From assembly GCA_963697355.1 (NCBI GenBank), contig CAVONV010000002.1, forward strand, positions 248,001-312,000: a stretch of 64,000 nucleotides of DNA. The letters run 5' to 3'. The notes under the pieces are model-generated. The model saw nothing but the letters and a program-made list of their open reading frames with translations. It had not been told where the DNA came from and did no database searches. The position numbers were made by a program, and so were the translations under genes. Source of the stretch: CAVONV01 sp963697355. Its GTDB lineage: Bacteria; Acidobacteriota; Vicinamibacteria; Marinacidobacterales; DATDRI01. Positions 35,878 through 44,920 of the stretch are shown here, piece by piece (within the stretch, counting starts at the first letter, position 1; each line of letters starts with the position of its first letter).

Positions 35878-38292
35878 ATGGTCCGAAACACTCTTGCTGA
35901 CGCGGTCTATGCCTTTCGGATGATGGCGAGCCGGCCCGGTTTCACCGCCGTGGTGATCTTGACCCTGGCGGTGGGCATCGGAGCGACCACGGCCATGTTC
36001 GGCACCATCAACGCGGCGCTTCTGAGTCGGCTCCCCTTCGATGAGCCCGACCGGCTCGTGATGGGGGCCACTACCTTTGATGGCAACATCAATCCGTGGA
36101 CTTCCGGATACGACTACTACGACTATCGAGACCAGAACGAGTCGTTAGAGTCGCTGGCAGCCTTCATGTTTGGAGGTCGAGTCACCGTCCTCGGTGCGGC
36201 CGATCCGGAGCTGGTCGACAGTGCCTTCGGGACATGGGATCTCTTCCACACGCTTCGGGTCAAACCCGCCGTGGGGCGTCTCTTCACCGCCGAAGAAGGC
36301 GTGGAAAACGGGCCGAGCGTCGTCATGATCAGCTACGCCTATTGGCAACGACGTTTCGGAGGCTCTGCGGATGTATCCGATAGCACCCTCAATATTAATG
36401 GTTCTCCTCATACCGTCGTTGGTGTTCTTCCCCAAGGCTTTCACTTCATTGTCGAAGCCGATATTTGGCGGCTGACCTATCGCGACGGCCCGGGCGCCAC
36501 CGCCCGCCGTTGGCACAATCTACTTCTCGTGGGACGGCTCGAGCCGGGAGTGACGGTCGAGCAAGCCCAAGCCGAAATGGACGCTATCTCGGCTCACTTG
36601 CAAGAGCAGTATCCAGAAACCAACGAAGGGAAGGCACTCGCCGTCACCGACCTGCACGAAGCGCTGGTCTTCAGGGTACGCCCCGCCCTTCTGATGCTCA
36701 TGGTGGCTGTTTCCTTGGTGCTGCTCCTGGCCTGCGGGAATGTAGCGGGACTACTTTTGGCCCGGGGACAAACTCGGCTCACGGAGATCGCCGTCCGCTC
36801 CGCTATGGGAGCGTCCCGGAGACGGCTGGTGCGGCAACTTCTCACCGAGAGCACGCTGCTCGCCCTCGTGGCCGGCCTTGCCGGTATCGCCTTCGCCTTC
36901 GCTTTCCAAGGCCTCATGATTCGGCTCCTTCCCATGGGTTGGCTCGGGATCACGCGACCCTCTATCGACGCGCCTGTGCTCCTTTTCGCCTTGGGAATTT
37001 CCATCGCCACGGGGATTCTCTTCGGTGTCGTGCCGGCGCTTCAAGGTACCATCGTCGATCTCGCGCAACAGCTCAAGGCTGGAACACGCGCCACCTGGGC
37101 TCGTGGCAGCTCTCTTCTTCGCAACGGCCTCGTTGTCCTACAAGTCGCGATCTCCGTCGTGTTGTTGATCGGAGCAGGTTTACTCATCCGAAGCCTCGCT
37201 CTTCAAATGCAGGTCGATCTCGGCTTCAACCCATCGAACGTGCTCACGGCAGGTGTACGGCTTCCCGACAACGACTACCCGGAACCCGAGAACCGGATCG
37301 CGTTCTTTGACTCTTTCGTCGAGGAAGTCGAAGCCCTACCCGGTGTGACTTCTGTCGGGCTCATCAACCGGCTTCCCATTCGCCAAGGGGGAGGCAACAT
37401 CTACCTTCACCCCGTGGATCAACCACCGGAAGAAGGCCAATCGAGCATGAGCCGCTCAGCCGATTTTCGGTATGTGACTCCTAACTACCTCAAGACTATT
37501 GGGATTCCACTGCTCGCGGGACGCGACATTGAAAGGACCGATGTGGAAGGCTCCCCTCGGGTGATGATCATCAGCGAGTCCCTAGGGGAGCTCTTTTTCC
37601 CCGACCAGAATCCTCTTGGACAACAGCTCCTCGTGGACATGGGCGAGTTGGTCGCTCATGAGATTGTCGGTGTCGTCGGCAACGCTCGTTTGTCTCGACC
37701 CTCCGGCGATCCCTTTCATTCGATGTACATGTCGTATTACCAGATCGGCAGAGGTAGTATGCGAGTCGCAGTCCGGACCCATGGCGATCCGGCAGCGCTC
37801 ACTGGACAAATCCGGGAGGTCCTGAGAGCGAAGGATCGGAACATCCCTTTGGCCGAGGCGGAGACGATGACAGCGATCATCGACGACGCGCTGTCGGACT
37901 TCCGGATCATCACGTCTTCCCTGGGGCTTTTCTCTGCGATCGCACTGCTTCTGGCTTTGGTCGGCCTCTACGGTGTGCTCGCCTACTACGTGAGCCAGCG
38001 CTACCACGAGATCGGTGTACGGATGGCACTCGGAGCCAACGCACGGCAAGTGGCGAATTTGGTACTTACGCGCGGAATGGCACTCGTCGCTATCGGCGTC
38101 GTCGTTGGTGTCGTCGCATCTTATTGGGCGACGAACCTCATCCAGCAACAACTTTTCGGCGTAGAAGCAACCGATCCCTTCACATTCATCGTCACCGCGT
38201 TGGGTTTCGGATTGGTCGCCTTGCTGGCTTGTCTGCTACCCGCGTGGCGCGCCACAAGGGTCGACCCCGTCCTGACCCTCCAAGCCGAATAA
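35878..38292 (+). CDS. ADOP-type ABC transporter permease, intact
   Basis: An 804-residue two-module MacB/FtsX permease. MVRNTLADAVYAFRMMASRP, TM1 with VGIGATTAMFGTINAALLSR, LPFDEPDRLV, periplasmic core, FtsX block 1 (LLLACGNVAGLLLARGQTRL, TEIAVRSAMGASRRRLVRQL), linker TM (GLVVLQVAISVVLLIGAGLL), second core and FtsX block 2 (ALVGLYGVLAYYVSQRYHEI, GVRMALGA). Ends RVDPVLTLQAE. CCAGGAGGAACCCTC precedes ATG 35878. No partner ATPase is seen. Confidence 0.92.
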   Translation: MVRNTLADAVYAFRMMASRPGFTAVVILTLAVGIGATTAMFGTINAALLSRLPFDEPDRLVMGATTFDGNINPWTSGYDYYDYRDQNESLESLAAFMFGGRVTVLGAADPELVDSAFGTWDLFHTLRVKPAVGRLFTAEEGVENGPSVVMISYAYWQRRFGGSADVSDSTLNINGSPHTVVGVLPQGFHFIVEADIWRLTYRDGPGATARRWHNLLLVGRLEPGVTVEQAQAEMDAISAHLQEQYPETNEGKALAVTDLHEALVFRVRPALLMLMVAVSLVLLLACGNVAGLLLARGQTRLTEIAVRSAMGASRRRLVRQLLTESTLLALVAGLAGIAFAFAFQGLMIRLLPMGWLGITRPSIDAPVLLFALGISIATGILFGVVPALQGTIVDLAQQLKAGTRATWARGSSLLRNGLVVLQVAISVVLLIGAGLLIRSLALQMQVDLGFNPSNVLTAGVRLPDNDYPEPENRIAFFDSFVEEVEALPGVTSVGLINRLPIRQGGGNIYLHPVDQPPEEGQSSMSRSADFRYVTPNYLKTIGIPLLAGRDIERTDVEGSPRVMIISESLGELFFPDQNPLGQQLLVDMGELVAHEIVGVVGNARLSRPSGDPFHSMYMSYYQIGRGSMRVAVRTHGDPAALTGQIREVLRAKDRNIPLAEAETMTAIIDDALSDFRIITSSLGLFSAIALLLALVGLYGVLAYYVSQRYHEIGVRMALGANARQVANLVLTRGMALVAIGVVVGVVASYWATNLIQQQLFGVEATDPFTFIVTALGFGLVALLACLLPAWRATRVDPVLTLQAE

Positions 38293-38297
38293 TGGAA

Positions 38298-38348
38298 GCG
38301 TTCGGAATGGGGCCAGACCCCAGGCGTTCGGAAATTGTGGAAAACTCG
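38298..38348. repeat. Dispersed hairpin repeat, copy 1
   Basis: Two direct copies of GCGTTCGGAA flank the hairpin GGGGCCAGACCCC, and the element ends ATTGTGGAAAACTCG. Near-identical copies occur at 40104 and 40944, with degenerate ones at about 47500 and 63428. This copy sits between the permease stop and the DUF4143 ATPase. Confidence 0.8.
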
Positions 38349-38439
38349 TCTTTCTTCCCGTAACGTGCCGGCTCTTCGCGGGTCCACGCTCCAGCGAATG
38401 GCTCTGGAGCTCGTTCGCTCACGTCGTTTGGTGTCAGTG

Positions 38440-39594
38440 TCAATCGAACCGAAGGCTTGGCAGGTCCGTGAGCGGCAGTGCATCCACGCGAGGATGCATA
38501 ACGTAATGCTCTTTGCCGGGATAAACGAAGTAGAGCCTCTCGAGTTGTAGATCGTCAAGCGCAATGCGACTCGATCTCGTCATAGATGGTGCATCGGTAC
38601 ACTTGAATTCGAATCCATATCGACGACCTTGTCGCAGAAGGAGCAAATCCAACTCCGCCCCGCGCTGCGTGCCCCAGAAATAGGCGTCGCGTTCGCCAAA
38701 AATCGCCAGCGTCTGTTCTATGGCGAATCCTTCCCACGAAGCGCCGTAACGGGGATTCGACCGCAGAGCCGACGTCGAGCCGATTCCGAGCAGGAAGTGT
38801 AACAGTCCACTGTCGCGAACATAGACCTTGGGTGATTTGACCTGTCGTTTCTTCAGGTTCTCGTACCAAGGAGGTAGAACGCGCAGCACATACGCTCCGT
38901 TCAAAATGTCCATGTAATGACGGACTGTGTTGGGTGAAACGTCCATGGATCGGGCCAACTCTGCCGCGTTCCAGATCTGTCCATGGTAGTGGGCGGTCAT
39001 GGTCCAAAAACGCCGGAGCGCCTCCGCGGGCACACGGAAACCTAGTTGCGGGATGTCGCGTTCCAGAAATGTCGTTGCGAACCCCTCCATCCAACGCCAG
39101 ACCGCATCATCTTTTGGCGCCAGGTAGGCCCGTGGAAACCCACCCCGAAGCCAAAGGCGGTTTTGATGTGCGGGTCCAGTTTCATCGATAGCGAATCCGG
39201 GTACGCGGACGAAGAGCGCACGTCCGGCCAAGGTTTCCGAAACCCCTCGAACAAGGTTCGGCGAAGCGCTTCCCAAAAGCAGGAACCGAGCGATGTCTCC
39301 GGGACGGTCGCAGAGCGGACGCAGCACTTCGAAAAGCGTGGGCATTCTCTGGACTTCGTCAATGACCACGAGGCCGCGGCACTCCTCCAAAGTCAACTCG
39401 GGCGTGGAAAGTGCCTCTCGCCCGACAGCCCGTTCCAAATCGAAGAATTGGACCTGGTCATATTCGCTGGAGATGAGCCTCGCTAGAGTGGTCTTGCCGG
39501 TTTGCCGCGCCCCTAGAAGGACGGTAACCGGGGACTCCTCCAGGCACTGTAATATCTGTTCTTTGATTCGCGGTCGTGGCAACAATTGTTGCAT
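38440..39594 (-). CDS. AAA+ ATPase with DUF4143 (ATP-binding protein)
   Basis: A 384-residue protein. Walker A GARQTGKTTLARL, Walker B LVVIDEVQRM and sensor LLLGSASP form the AAA_14 domain. A winged helix follows (TAHYHGQIWNAAELARSMDV, SPNTVRHYMDIL), then the DUF4143 domain, which ends in a restriction-endonuclease-like core (FWGTQRGAELDLLLLRQGRR YGFEFKCTDAP: E..D..FEFK). Such proteins are frequent in accessory regions, and their role is unknown. A close paralogue is cut by the right edge of the window (63745-64000), nearly identical at its C-terminus. Confidence 0.88.
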   Translation of the reverse strand: MQQLLPRPRIKEQILQCLEESPVTVLLGARQTGKTTLARLISSEYDQVQFFDLERAVGREALSTPELTLEECRGLVVIDEVQRMPTLFEVLRPLCDRPGDIARFLLLGSASPNLVRGVSETLAGRALFVRVPGFAIDETGPAHQNRLWLRGGFPRAYLAPKDDAVWRWMEGFATTFLERDIPQLGFRVPAEALRRFWTMTAHYHGQIWNAAELARSMDVSPNTVRHYMDILNGAYVLRVLPPWYENLKKRQVKSPKVYVRDSGLLHFLLGIGSTSALRSNPRYGASWEGFAIEQTLAIFGERDAYFWGTQRGAELDLLLLRQGRRYGFEFKCTDAPSMTRSSRIALDDLQLERLYFVYPGKEHYVMHPRVDALPLTDLPSLRFD

Positions 39595-39709
39595 ATCGTC
39601 ATTTTAACTGACGATTTACAACAATAAAAGCATGAAAACTCAAAAGGCGACGCCCGGCAGATGAGAAAGACTCGACGCCGATGTATGCCAATCGCGACAG
39701 ACCGTTAGC

Positions 39710-39979
39710 TCATTTCGTCACTTTCTTCCCGTAGCGCGCCAACTCTTCGGGTACAACACTCCGAAGGGTGTCCTCAATGGGGTATTCGCTTCGCTTCATG
39801 TGTTCTCGGAGTGCAGAGTTGATGAGCGTCTGATAGTTGCCACCGTCCGCGGCGTGAACTTGTTCTCGGAACCATTGGATGACGTCATCGTCGATCCTTA
39901 TCGTGATTCTCGTTTTCCCTGGAGGATTCTTAGTGACAGCTCCTCGCTTCCCTCGACTGAAGTCGTATTCCCTTTTCAT
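39710..39979 (-). CDS. brnA: BrnA-like antitoxin, orphan
   Basis: An 89-residue protein: MKREYDFSRGKRGAV, then GKTRITIRIDDDVIQWFREQ and GGNYQTLINSALREHM, the ribbon-helix-helix of the BrnA family. The start at ATG 39977-39979 matches the conserved MKREYDFS opening. A BrnT ribonuclease gene should lie immediately upstream on the minus strand. None is found in 39980-40200, only the dispersed repeat, so the module is incomplete. Confidence 0.8.
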   Translation of the reverse strand: MKREYDFSRGKRGAVTKNPPGKTRITIRIDDDVIQWFREQVHAADGGNYQTLINSALREHMKRSEYPIEDTLRSVVPEELARYGKKVTK

Positions 39980-40103
39980 AACTGACTCTGGTAACGTTGC
40001 AGCTCCATCCCACTTGAGCTCCACTCATTAACTATATGTACATTTGTGCATACTGGCAAATGAGAGCGATCTGGGTAGGCCAGTCTGGGCGTAGCAAAGG
40101 AAA

Positions 40104-40154
40104 GCGTTCGGAATGGGGCCAGGCCCCAGGCGTTCGGAAATTGTGGAAAACTCG
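40104..40154. repeat. Dispersed hairpin repeat, copy 2
   Basis: Same structure as the copy at 38298: GCGTTCGGAA, hairpin GGGGCCAGGCCCC, GCGTTCGGAA, ATTGTGGAAAACTCG. Here the hairpin is fully paired around one base. It lies between the brnA start and the RelE-Phd locus, where a BrnT gene would be expected. Confidence 0.8.
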
Positions 40155-40199
40155 CCCTGTATCGTTGCGCGACGGCTCCCATCCCATGAAAGAGAAAAC

Positions 40200-40505
40200 T
40201 CAAATGGAGGAATCCTGCGACAAATTGCTGGGCAGCAAGTGATGTCCTTCGAAGATGGTCAGGATGCGAATCTCTTCTTGATGTATTTCGTACACTATCC
40301 GGTAGCTACCAACCAAGACTTCACGCAGATCGTCTCGGCCGAGTTCCGGGACCTTCCGCCCGGCGCGGGGTTGCTTAGAAGCAGTCCGTGCACGCTGGCG
40401 AAGGAGCTCCACCCAACGCCGTGCCGCGCTGGGCTTATCGCGTGCGATGTAGCGACCCATCTCGAGCAAATCGGCGCGCGCACGTCTGGTCCACCGGACC
40501 TTCAT
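40200..40505 (-). CDS. RelE/ParE family toxin
   Basis: A 101-residue basic protein: KVRWTRRARADLLEMGRYIA, RDKPSAARRWVELLRQRART, GRDDLREVLVGSYRIVYEIH, IRILTIFEGHHLLP. These are standard ParE/RelE landmarks. Its ATG overlaps the antitoxin stop (ATGA). A paralogue at 60015-60317 of almost the same length carries an internal stop. Confidence 0.88.
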   Translation of the reverse strand: MKVRWTRRARADLLEMGRYIARDKPSAARRWVELLRQRARTASKQPRAGRKVPELGRDDLREVLVGSYRIVYEIHQEEIRILTIFEGHHLLPSNLSQDSSI

Positions 40506-40789
40506 TTCGACTGGCCGAACTCCTTGTCGAGCACCGCGTCTAACTCCTTGTCGTCAAGGAGTCGACCGGCCGCCGAATCGGCGAGACCTGCCGATACCGC
40601 TTCCGCGAAGCGCTGCTGTTCTCGGATCCGATCAAAGTCCTCCGGAGTGATGAGAACCGCGGCTGGTTTGCCGTTCTGCGTGATGACCAACGGTCGCTGG
40701 TCCTCTCGAAGTTTCCGAAGAAGTTGAGACGTGCGTGATTTGAAGTCCGCGAGAGGGACGATGTCTTCTGCCATATGTATCGCTTTCAT
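40502..40789 (-). CDS. Phd/YefM family antitoxin
   Basis: A 95-residue protein: DIVPLADFKSRTSQLLRKLR, PLVITQNGKPAAVLITPEDF, the conserved Phd fold, then a helical toxin-binding tail (LDDKELDAVLDKEFG). Located upstream of and overlapping the RelE toxin, so the pair forms a complete TA operon. The antitoxin likely represses transcription from the AT-rich region just upstream (40790-40850). Confidence 0.88.
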   Translation of the reverse strand: MKAIHMAEDIVPLADFKSRTSQLLRKLREDQRPLVITQNGKPAAVLITPEDFDRIREQQRFAEAVSAGLADSAAGRLLDDKELDAVLDKEFGQSK

Positions 40790-41145
40790 AGACTCACCTT
40801 CTAAAGATCTGAATTTAGACTTAATTTAGCTCTTTTTTCAGATCCGTACAAGGTTCTGCAGGAAGTATAGGGTCTTGGCTTCCCGGCACTCTATATAGAC
40901 GACTTTCTTGAACTCATACCTCCCATCCTTATGAAAGCAATTGGCGTTCGGAATGGGGCCAGACCCCAGGCGTTCGGAAATTGTGGAAAACTCCGGCGTC
41001 ACGCGTCGTTGCGCATGGACCCGCTGGCCGCCGCTGCCGCATTGTTGGGCCAAATGCTGCAGGTGGTAGACTGACGTGCTACACTGACCTTGTCTCCCTA
41101 AGTGCCAGCAACAATCGAGTTCGCGGGATTTTGAGCTAGCAAGCT
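40790..41145. other. Intergenic region holding repeat copy 3 (40944-40993); no gene seen
   Basis: AT-rich near 40800-40860 (likely promoter/operator of the Phd-RelE operon on the minus strand). Then comes the third copy of the GCGTTCGGAA/GGGGCC hairpin repeat at 40944-40993, ending ATTGTGGAAAACTC. The remaining ~150 bases before recC show no coding signal. Confidence 0.7.
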
Positions 41146-44100
41146 GTGCTGCGCGTTTACTATTCCAACCAAACGGAACAACTGCTCAATACGCTTGTCG
41201 ACACCCTCCAAAAGTACGGCAACGAGACCGGCGCGAGTCTCTTCGAGCCCACGCACCTCATCGTCCCGAACAAGAACATTGAGACTTACGTCAAGCTGGG
41301 AATCGCGCGACTGACCGGCATCGCCGCGAACATCAAGGTCCTGTTTCTTCGGTCCCTCATCGACGAACTAGCGGACTCCGCGGCCGGCGAGAACAAGTCG
41401 GTCCTTACCAGGACCGTCATCAACGACCGCGTCCTTGCTGCACTTCTCAAAGACGAGCTTCTCCAGGATCCCGAGCTCGAGCCCGTACGAGAATACCTTT
41501 ACGCAGCCGGCGAGACTCGAGACGCCGTCGACCTGCGACGGTACCAACTCGCGCGTGAGCTCTCGCGACTCTTCGATGAGTACAGCATCTCCCGGCCGGA
41601 CCTCCTGGAGATCTGGAAAGACGAAACAGCCTTTTATGATGAGGAGTACCGCAAGACCGAAGTTTGGCAGCGTCGCCTCTGGCTTTCGCTTTTCGACCCG
41701 CCCTCTGCTGAGCAGTGGATGACCCCCCATGACCTGCTGAAATCAGCCGATCCCCAAACCCTCGATCTCCCCCGCCAGATCCACATCTTCGGCGTTTCTT
41801 ACATGGCCCGAGCGCTTCTCGAGATCTTGGGACGCCTCTCCAAAGGTACGGAGATTCATGTCTACACCTTGAATCCTTGCATCGAAGTTTGGGAGCAGGG
41901 CACGGATTTGCCACCGACCGAAGAAAGCCCACAGGCAGATCCCATCTCGGAAGACCCCTTCGGCCTGGAGGCAACGGCCACGATGCCGCTACTCGCCCAA
42001 TGGGGACGACCCGGCCGTGAGAACCTCGGCCTTCTCAACACCGTCGCCGGTTGCGAGCTCATCTCCAAAGTCCATGACCCCAAAAGAAGCCGCGCGAAGC
42101 CAACGCTTCTTCAACAGATCCAACACGACATTGCGGCACAAAGACCGGAGCACGAGAACTCGGCTCAACTATTCGATTTCTCCAAAGACGAGAGCCTCAT
42201 CTTCCTCTCGTGCCCCGGCATCCGCCGCGAGATCGAGGTCATCGCCGCTGAAATCTGGTCGCTCCTTCGCCAGGACCAAGCCCCCGGCCACCGTCCGGAC
42301 GACGCCGAGCCCCTCCGGTTCAACGACATCGCCGTCATCCTTCCGCCCAGCCAGGCCGAAGCCTACCAAAGCCTCATCGGAGCCGTCTTCGGCGAGATGC
42401 ATCAGATCCCCCACAACATCGTGGACCTCCCCATCGGAGGCGAAAGCCGTATCGCGGAGGCCATGGAGCTCTTGTTGGCCCTGCCCTTAGGCAAGTTCAC
42501 ACGCCAGGATCTACTCCGCTTCGTCACCCACCCCGCCGTGATGGCCCGGTTCCCCGAGGCCCGTCCCGACGACTGGCTCCTGTGGTGCGACGCCTTGGGC
42601 ATCGTCCACGGCGCCGACCGCCGTGACCACAAAGGGACCTACATTAATAAGGATGTCTTCAACTGGGACCAAGGCCTAAAGCGTCTAGCCTTAGGCGCTT
42701 TCATGAGCGGTGAGCGATCCGGTGACACGAGGATCTTCCAAGACGACAGCCACCAATACCTCCCCGAGGAGGTTTCTTCGGATCAGATGGCAAGCGCGGC
42801 CCAGTTCGGCCTCCTCATCCGTTCACTAATAGAGGATGCGCGCTTCGCCCAAAAGGATCGACGGCCGCTCGCGAGCTGGATGAATTTCATCACCGCGATG
42901 ATCACCACCTACCTCATCCCCCAGAGTGAAGAGGACGAGCGCGTGCTGAGAAACGCCCTTCGCCGGGTAAACGACCTCGCCGACATGAAGCTCGGCGGCA
43001 AAAAGGTCCACTACCGCATCCCTTACGAGCTGGTCCGCTCCGAGCTCGCCGGGCTTTCCGGAAGCTTGGGACAGTACCTCGTCGACGGCGTCGTGGTCTC
43101 AACCTTCCTTCCCATGCGCGCCATCCCTTTCAAAGTCATCTTCATCGCGGGGCTCGGCGAAAGCCAGTTCCCTTCCGCGGACCCCAAGAACCTCCTCGAC
43201 CTCCGGCAGGCCCGCCGCCGCGCCGGAGACGTGAGCCCTCGCGAGCAAGACAACTACATGTTTCTGGAAACACTTCTTTCCACCCGGGACAAACTCTATC
43301 TGTCGTATGTCAGTCGCGACGAGCTGACCGGCGACCGACTCGAGCCTTCCTCGGTCGTCCTCGAGATCCAGCACGCGCTGGAACGCGGCTACCTTCCGAC
43401 CGCCGTCCTCGACCAAAAGATCAAGGAGCGCACGTACAGTCTCCGTCGCTTCGACGACTCCCACACCCGGCACGCTTCACCCGCCGCCGAGATGGAGCAT
43501 AGCGTCCGTGAGCTCGGCCGCGATCTCCGGCACTTCTTGAAAACAACTGGCTCGACTCCCTACCTCCGAGAGCTCAAGAACAAGCTACCCACACCCGTCT
43601 GGGAGCAGCTTGCCGACGCCCTGGGTGCGGTCGAGGTACCGCAAGCCGACTCCAACGAAGACACCGAAGCCGACGCGCTCACCGTGTCTATCGGAGCGAT
43701 CCGAAATTTCCTCGAGTGCCCCCTTCAAGGCTCCGCGCGATTTCTCCTTCGCATGAAAGACGACGATGAAGAGGATATCCTCGCCCGGGAGGACGAGGTG
43801 TTTGAAGCCTCGCGCCTCCACAAGGCCATCGCCTTGAGAAAAGTCTTCCTAACAGCTCTCGCATCCGGCGACAAGCTCACCGATGACTCCCTCACCGCCG
43901 CCTACAACGTGGTGCAAACCCGTTACGAGCTCAAGGGCGAGCTTCCGACGGGCGTCTTTGCCGAGTCCGAACGCCAGAAGCACTTAGCGATCCTCGGCCA
44001 ATGGCGAGAAGCGTTCCAAGAGCTGACCAATGGAACGCAGTCCGTGCCCAAAGTCTATCGCTTCGGCACGGCGCGAGAGTTTGCCGATGCCGTCGACGAA

Positions 44101-44700
44101 GTCTTTGGCCCCGTCGCACTCGATGTCGAGCTCCCCACCGACTCGGAGCCCAAGAAACGCCGCATCGAGATCGTCGGCACCACCCAGCCCCTCATTGACG
44201 AGCCAAACGGCACGCTCCTGCCGCTCACCGGCAAATGCAGGCCCACGCACGTCCTTCGCGGCTTTCTCGACCACGTCCTCCTGGCCGCGGCGGGGAAACC
44301 GTCCGGTCCCGCGCATTCCGTCTGCCTCCTAAAAGCCGGCGACAAGTGTGAGTGCGATCGCTTCGACTACAACGTCTTCACCCAAGATGAGGCGCGAGGC
44401 TATCTCACGACGCTCCTTAAAGACATGCTAAGCGGCGTCCATCCGTATCTTTTGCCGTGCGACGCCTTCATTAAAATCAACAAGAAGCAAGGACTCGAGC
44501 TCGACCGAGACAACCTGCCAAAAGAGCTCGACAAGCTCAACGAAAGCGTGGAATACACCAGCTCACAGTACGGCCCCATCAAGAATCCCGAGCTCTGCTA
44601 CGAACCGCCTCCCCTAGAAGAAGCGCTCGAGATCATCCACCGCCGATTCGGCCCTTTCTTCGAAAAGCAGGTCCGAGCGCCTTCTGGAGAGCCATCATGA
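41146..44700 (+). CDS. recC: Exodeoxyribonuclease V subunit gamma (RecC)
   Basis: A 1184-residue uninterrupted protein. Opens LRVYYSNQTEQLLNTLVDTL and PTHLIVPNKNIETYVKLGIA, the RecC start with the interaction motif for RecB. DRRPLASW-type and IPYELVRSELAGLSGSLGQY segments, PMRAIPFKVIFIAGLGESQFP and DDEEDILAREDEVFEASRL match the inactive helicase/nuclease body that recognises Chi in the RecBCD complex. GTG 41146 is the start; the ribosome-binding site is weak. In most genomes recC is followed directly by recB. Here recB begins 5.8 kb downstream behind accessory genes. It is the only one of the three subunits without a frameshift. Confidence 0.93.
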   Translation: MLRVYYSNQTEQLLNTLVDTLQKYGNETGASLFEPTHLIVPNKNIETYVKLGIARLTGIAANIKVLFLRSLIDELADSAAGENKSVLTRTVINDRVLAALLKDELLQDPELEPVREYLYAAGETRDAVDLRRYQLARELSRLFDEYSISRPDLLEIWKDETAFYDEEYRKTEVWQRRLWLSLFDPPSAEQWMTPHDLLKSADPQTLDLPRQIHIFGVSYMARALLEILGRLSKGTEIHVYTLNPCIEVWEQGTDLPPTEESPQADPISEDPFGLEATATMPLLAQWGRPGRENLGLLNTVAGCELISKVHDPKRSRAKPTLLQQIQHDIAAQRPEHENSAQLFDFSKDESLIFLSCPGIRREIEVIAAEIWSLLRQDQAPGHRPDDAEPLRFNDIAVILPPSQAEAYQSLIGAVFGEMHQIPHNIVDLPIGGESRIAEAMELLLALPLGKFTRQDLLRFVTHPAVMARFPEARPDDWLLWCDALGIVHGADRRDHKGTYINKDVFNWDQGLKRLALGAFMSGERSGDTRIFQDDSHQYLPEEVSSDQMASAAQFGLLIRSLIEDARFAQKDRRPLASWMNFITAMITTYLIPQSEEDERVLRNALRRVNDLADMKLGGKKVHYRIPYELVRSELAGLSGSLGQYLVDGVVVSTFLPMRAIPFKVIFIAGLGESQFPSADPKNLLDLRQARRRAGDVSPREQDNYMFLETLLSTRDKLYLSYVSRDELTGDRLEPSSVVLEIQHALERGYLPTAVLDQKIKERTYSLRRFDDSHTRHASPAAEMEHSVRELGRDLRHFLKTTGSTPYLRELKNKLPTPVWEQLADALGAVEVPQADSNEDTEADALTVSIGAIRNFLECPLQGSARFLLRMKDDDEEDILAREDEVFEASRLHKAIALRKVFLTALASGDKLTDDSLTAAYNVVQTRYELKGELPTGVFAESERQKHLAILGQWREAFQELTNGTQSVPKVYRFGTAREFADAVDEVFGPVALDVELPTDSEPKKRRIEIVGTTQPLIDEPNGTLLPLTGKCRPTHVLRGFLDHVLLAAAGKPSGPAHSVCLLKAGDKCECDRFDYNVFTQDEARGYLTTLLKDMLSGVHPYLLPCDAFIKINKKQGLELDRDNLPKELDKLNESVEYTSSQYGPIKNPELCYEPPPLEEALEIIHRRFGPFFEKQVRAPSGEPS

Positions 44701-44920
44701 TCATCGCAGTGGGTCGATAGCCCCGGCCGGTGTCTGCGAAAATCGTTCGCTTCCGAGGCCAGAATCGAAGAAGGTGCTGAAGTAACCATTGCCACGCGAA
44801 AAAGTGAGAAACGTCGAGCGACACCTCTTGACCTCCATGATACGCTCGGCCATCTGCTTGACGTGTACAAGTGGGTACCGTGTCTGATATCTTTGCCGTT
44901 GGCTCAAGGGGTCGCCGTCG

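Noticed and set aside
41146..44700. recC as an AddB-type subunit
   Set aside because: The N-terminus and length fit RecC, there is no C-terminal AddB Cys cluster, and recB and recD follow in order.
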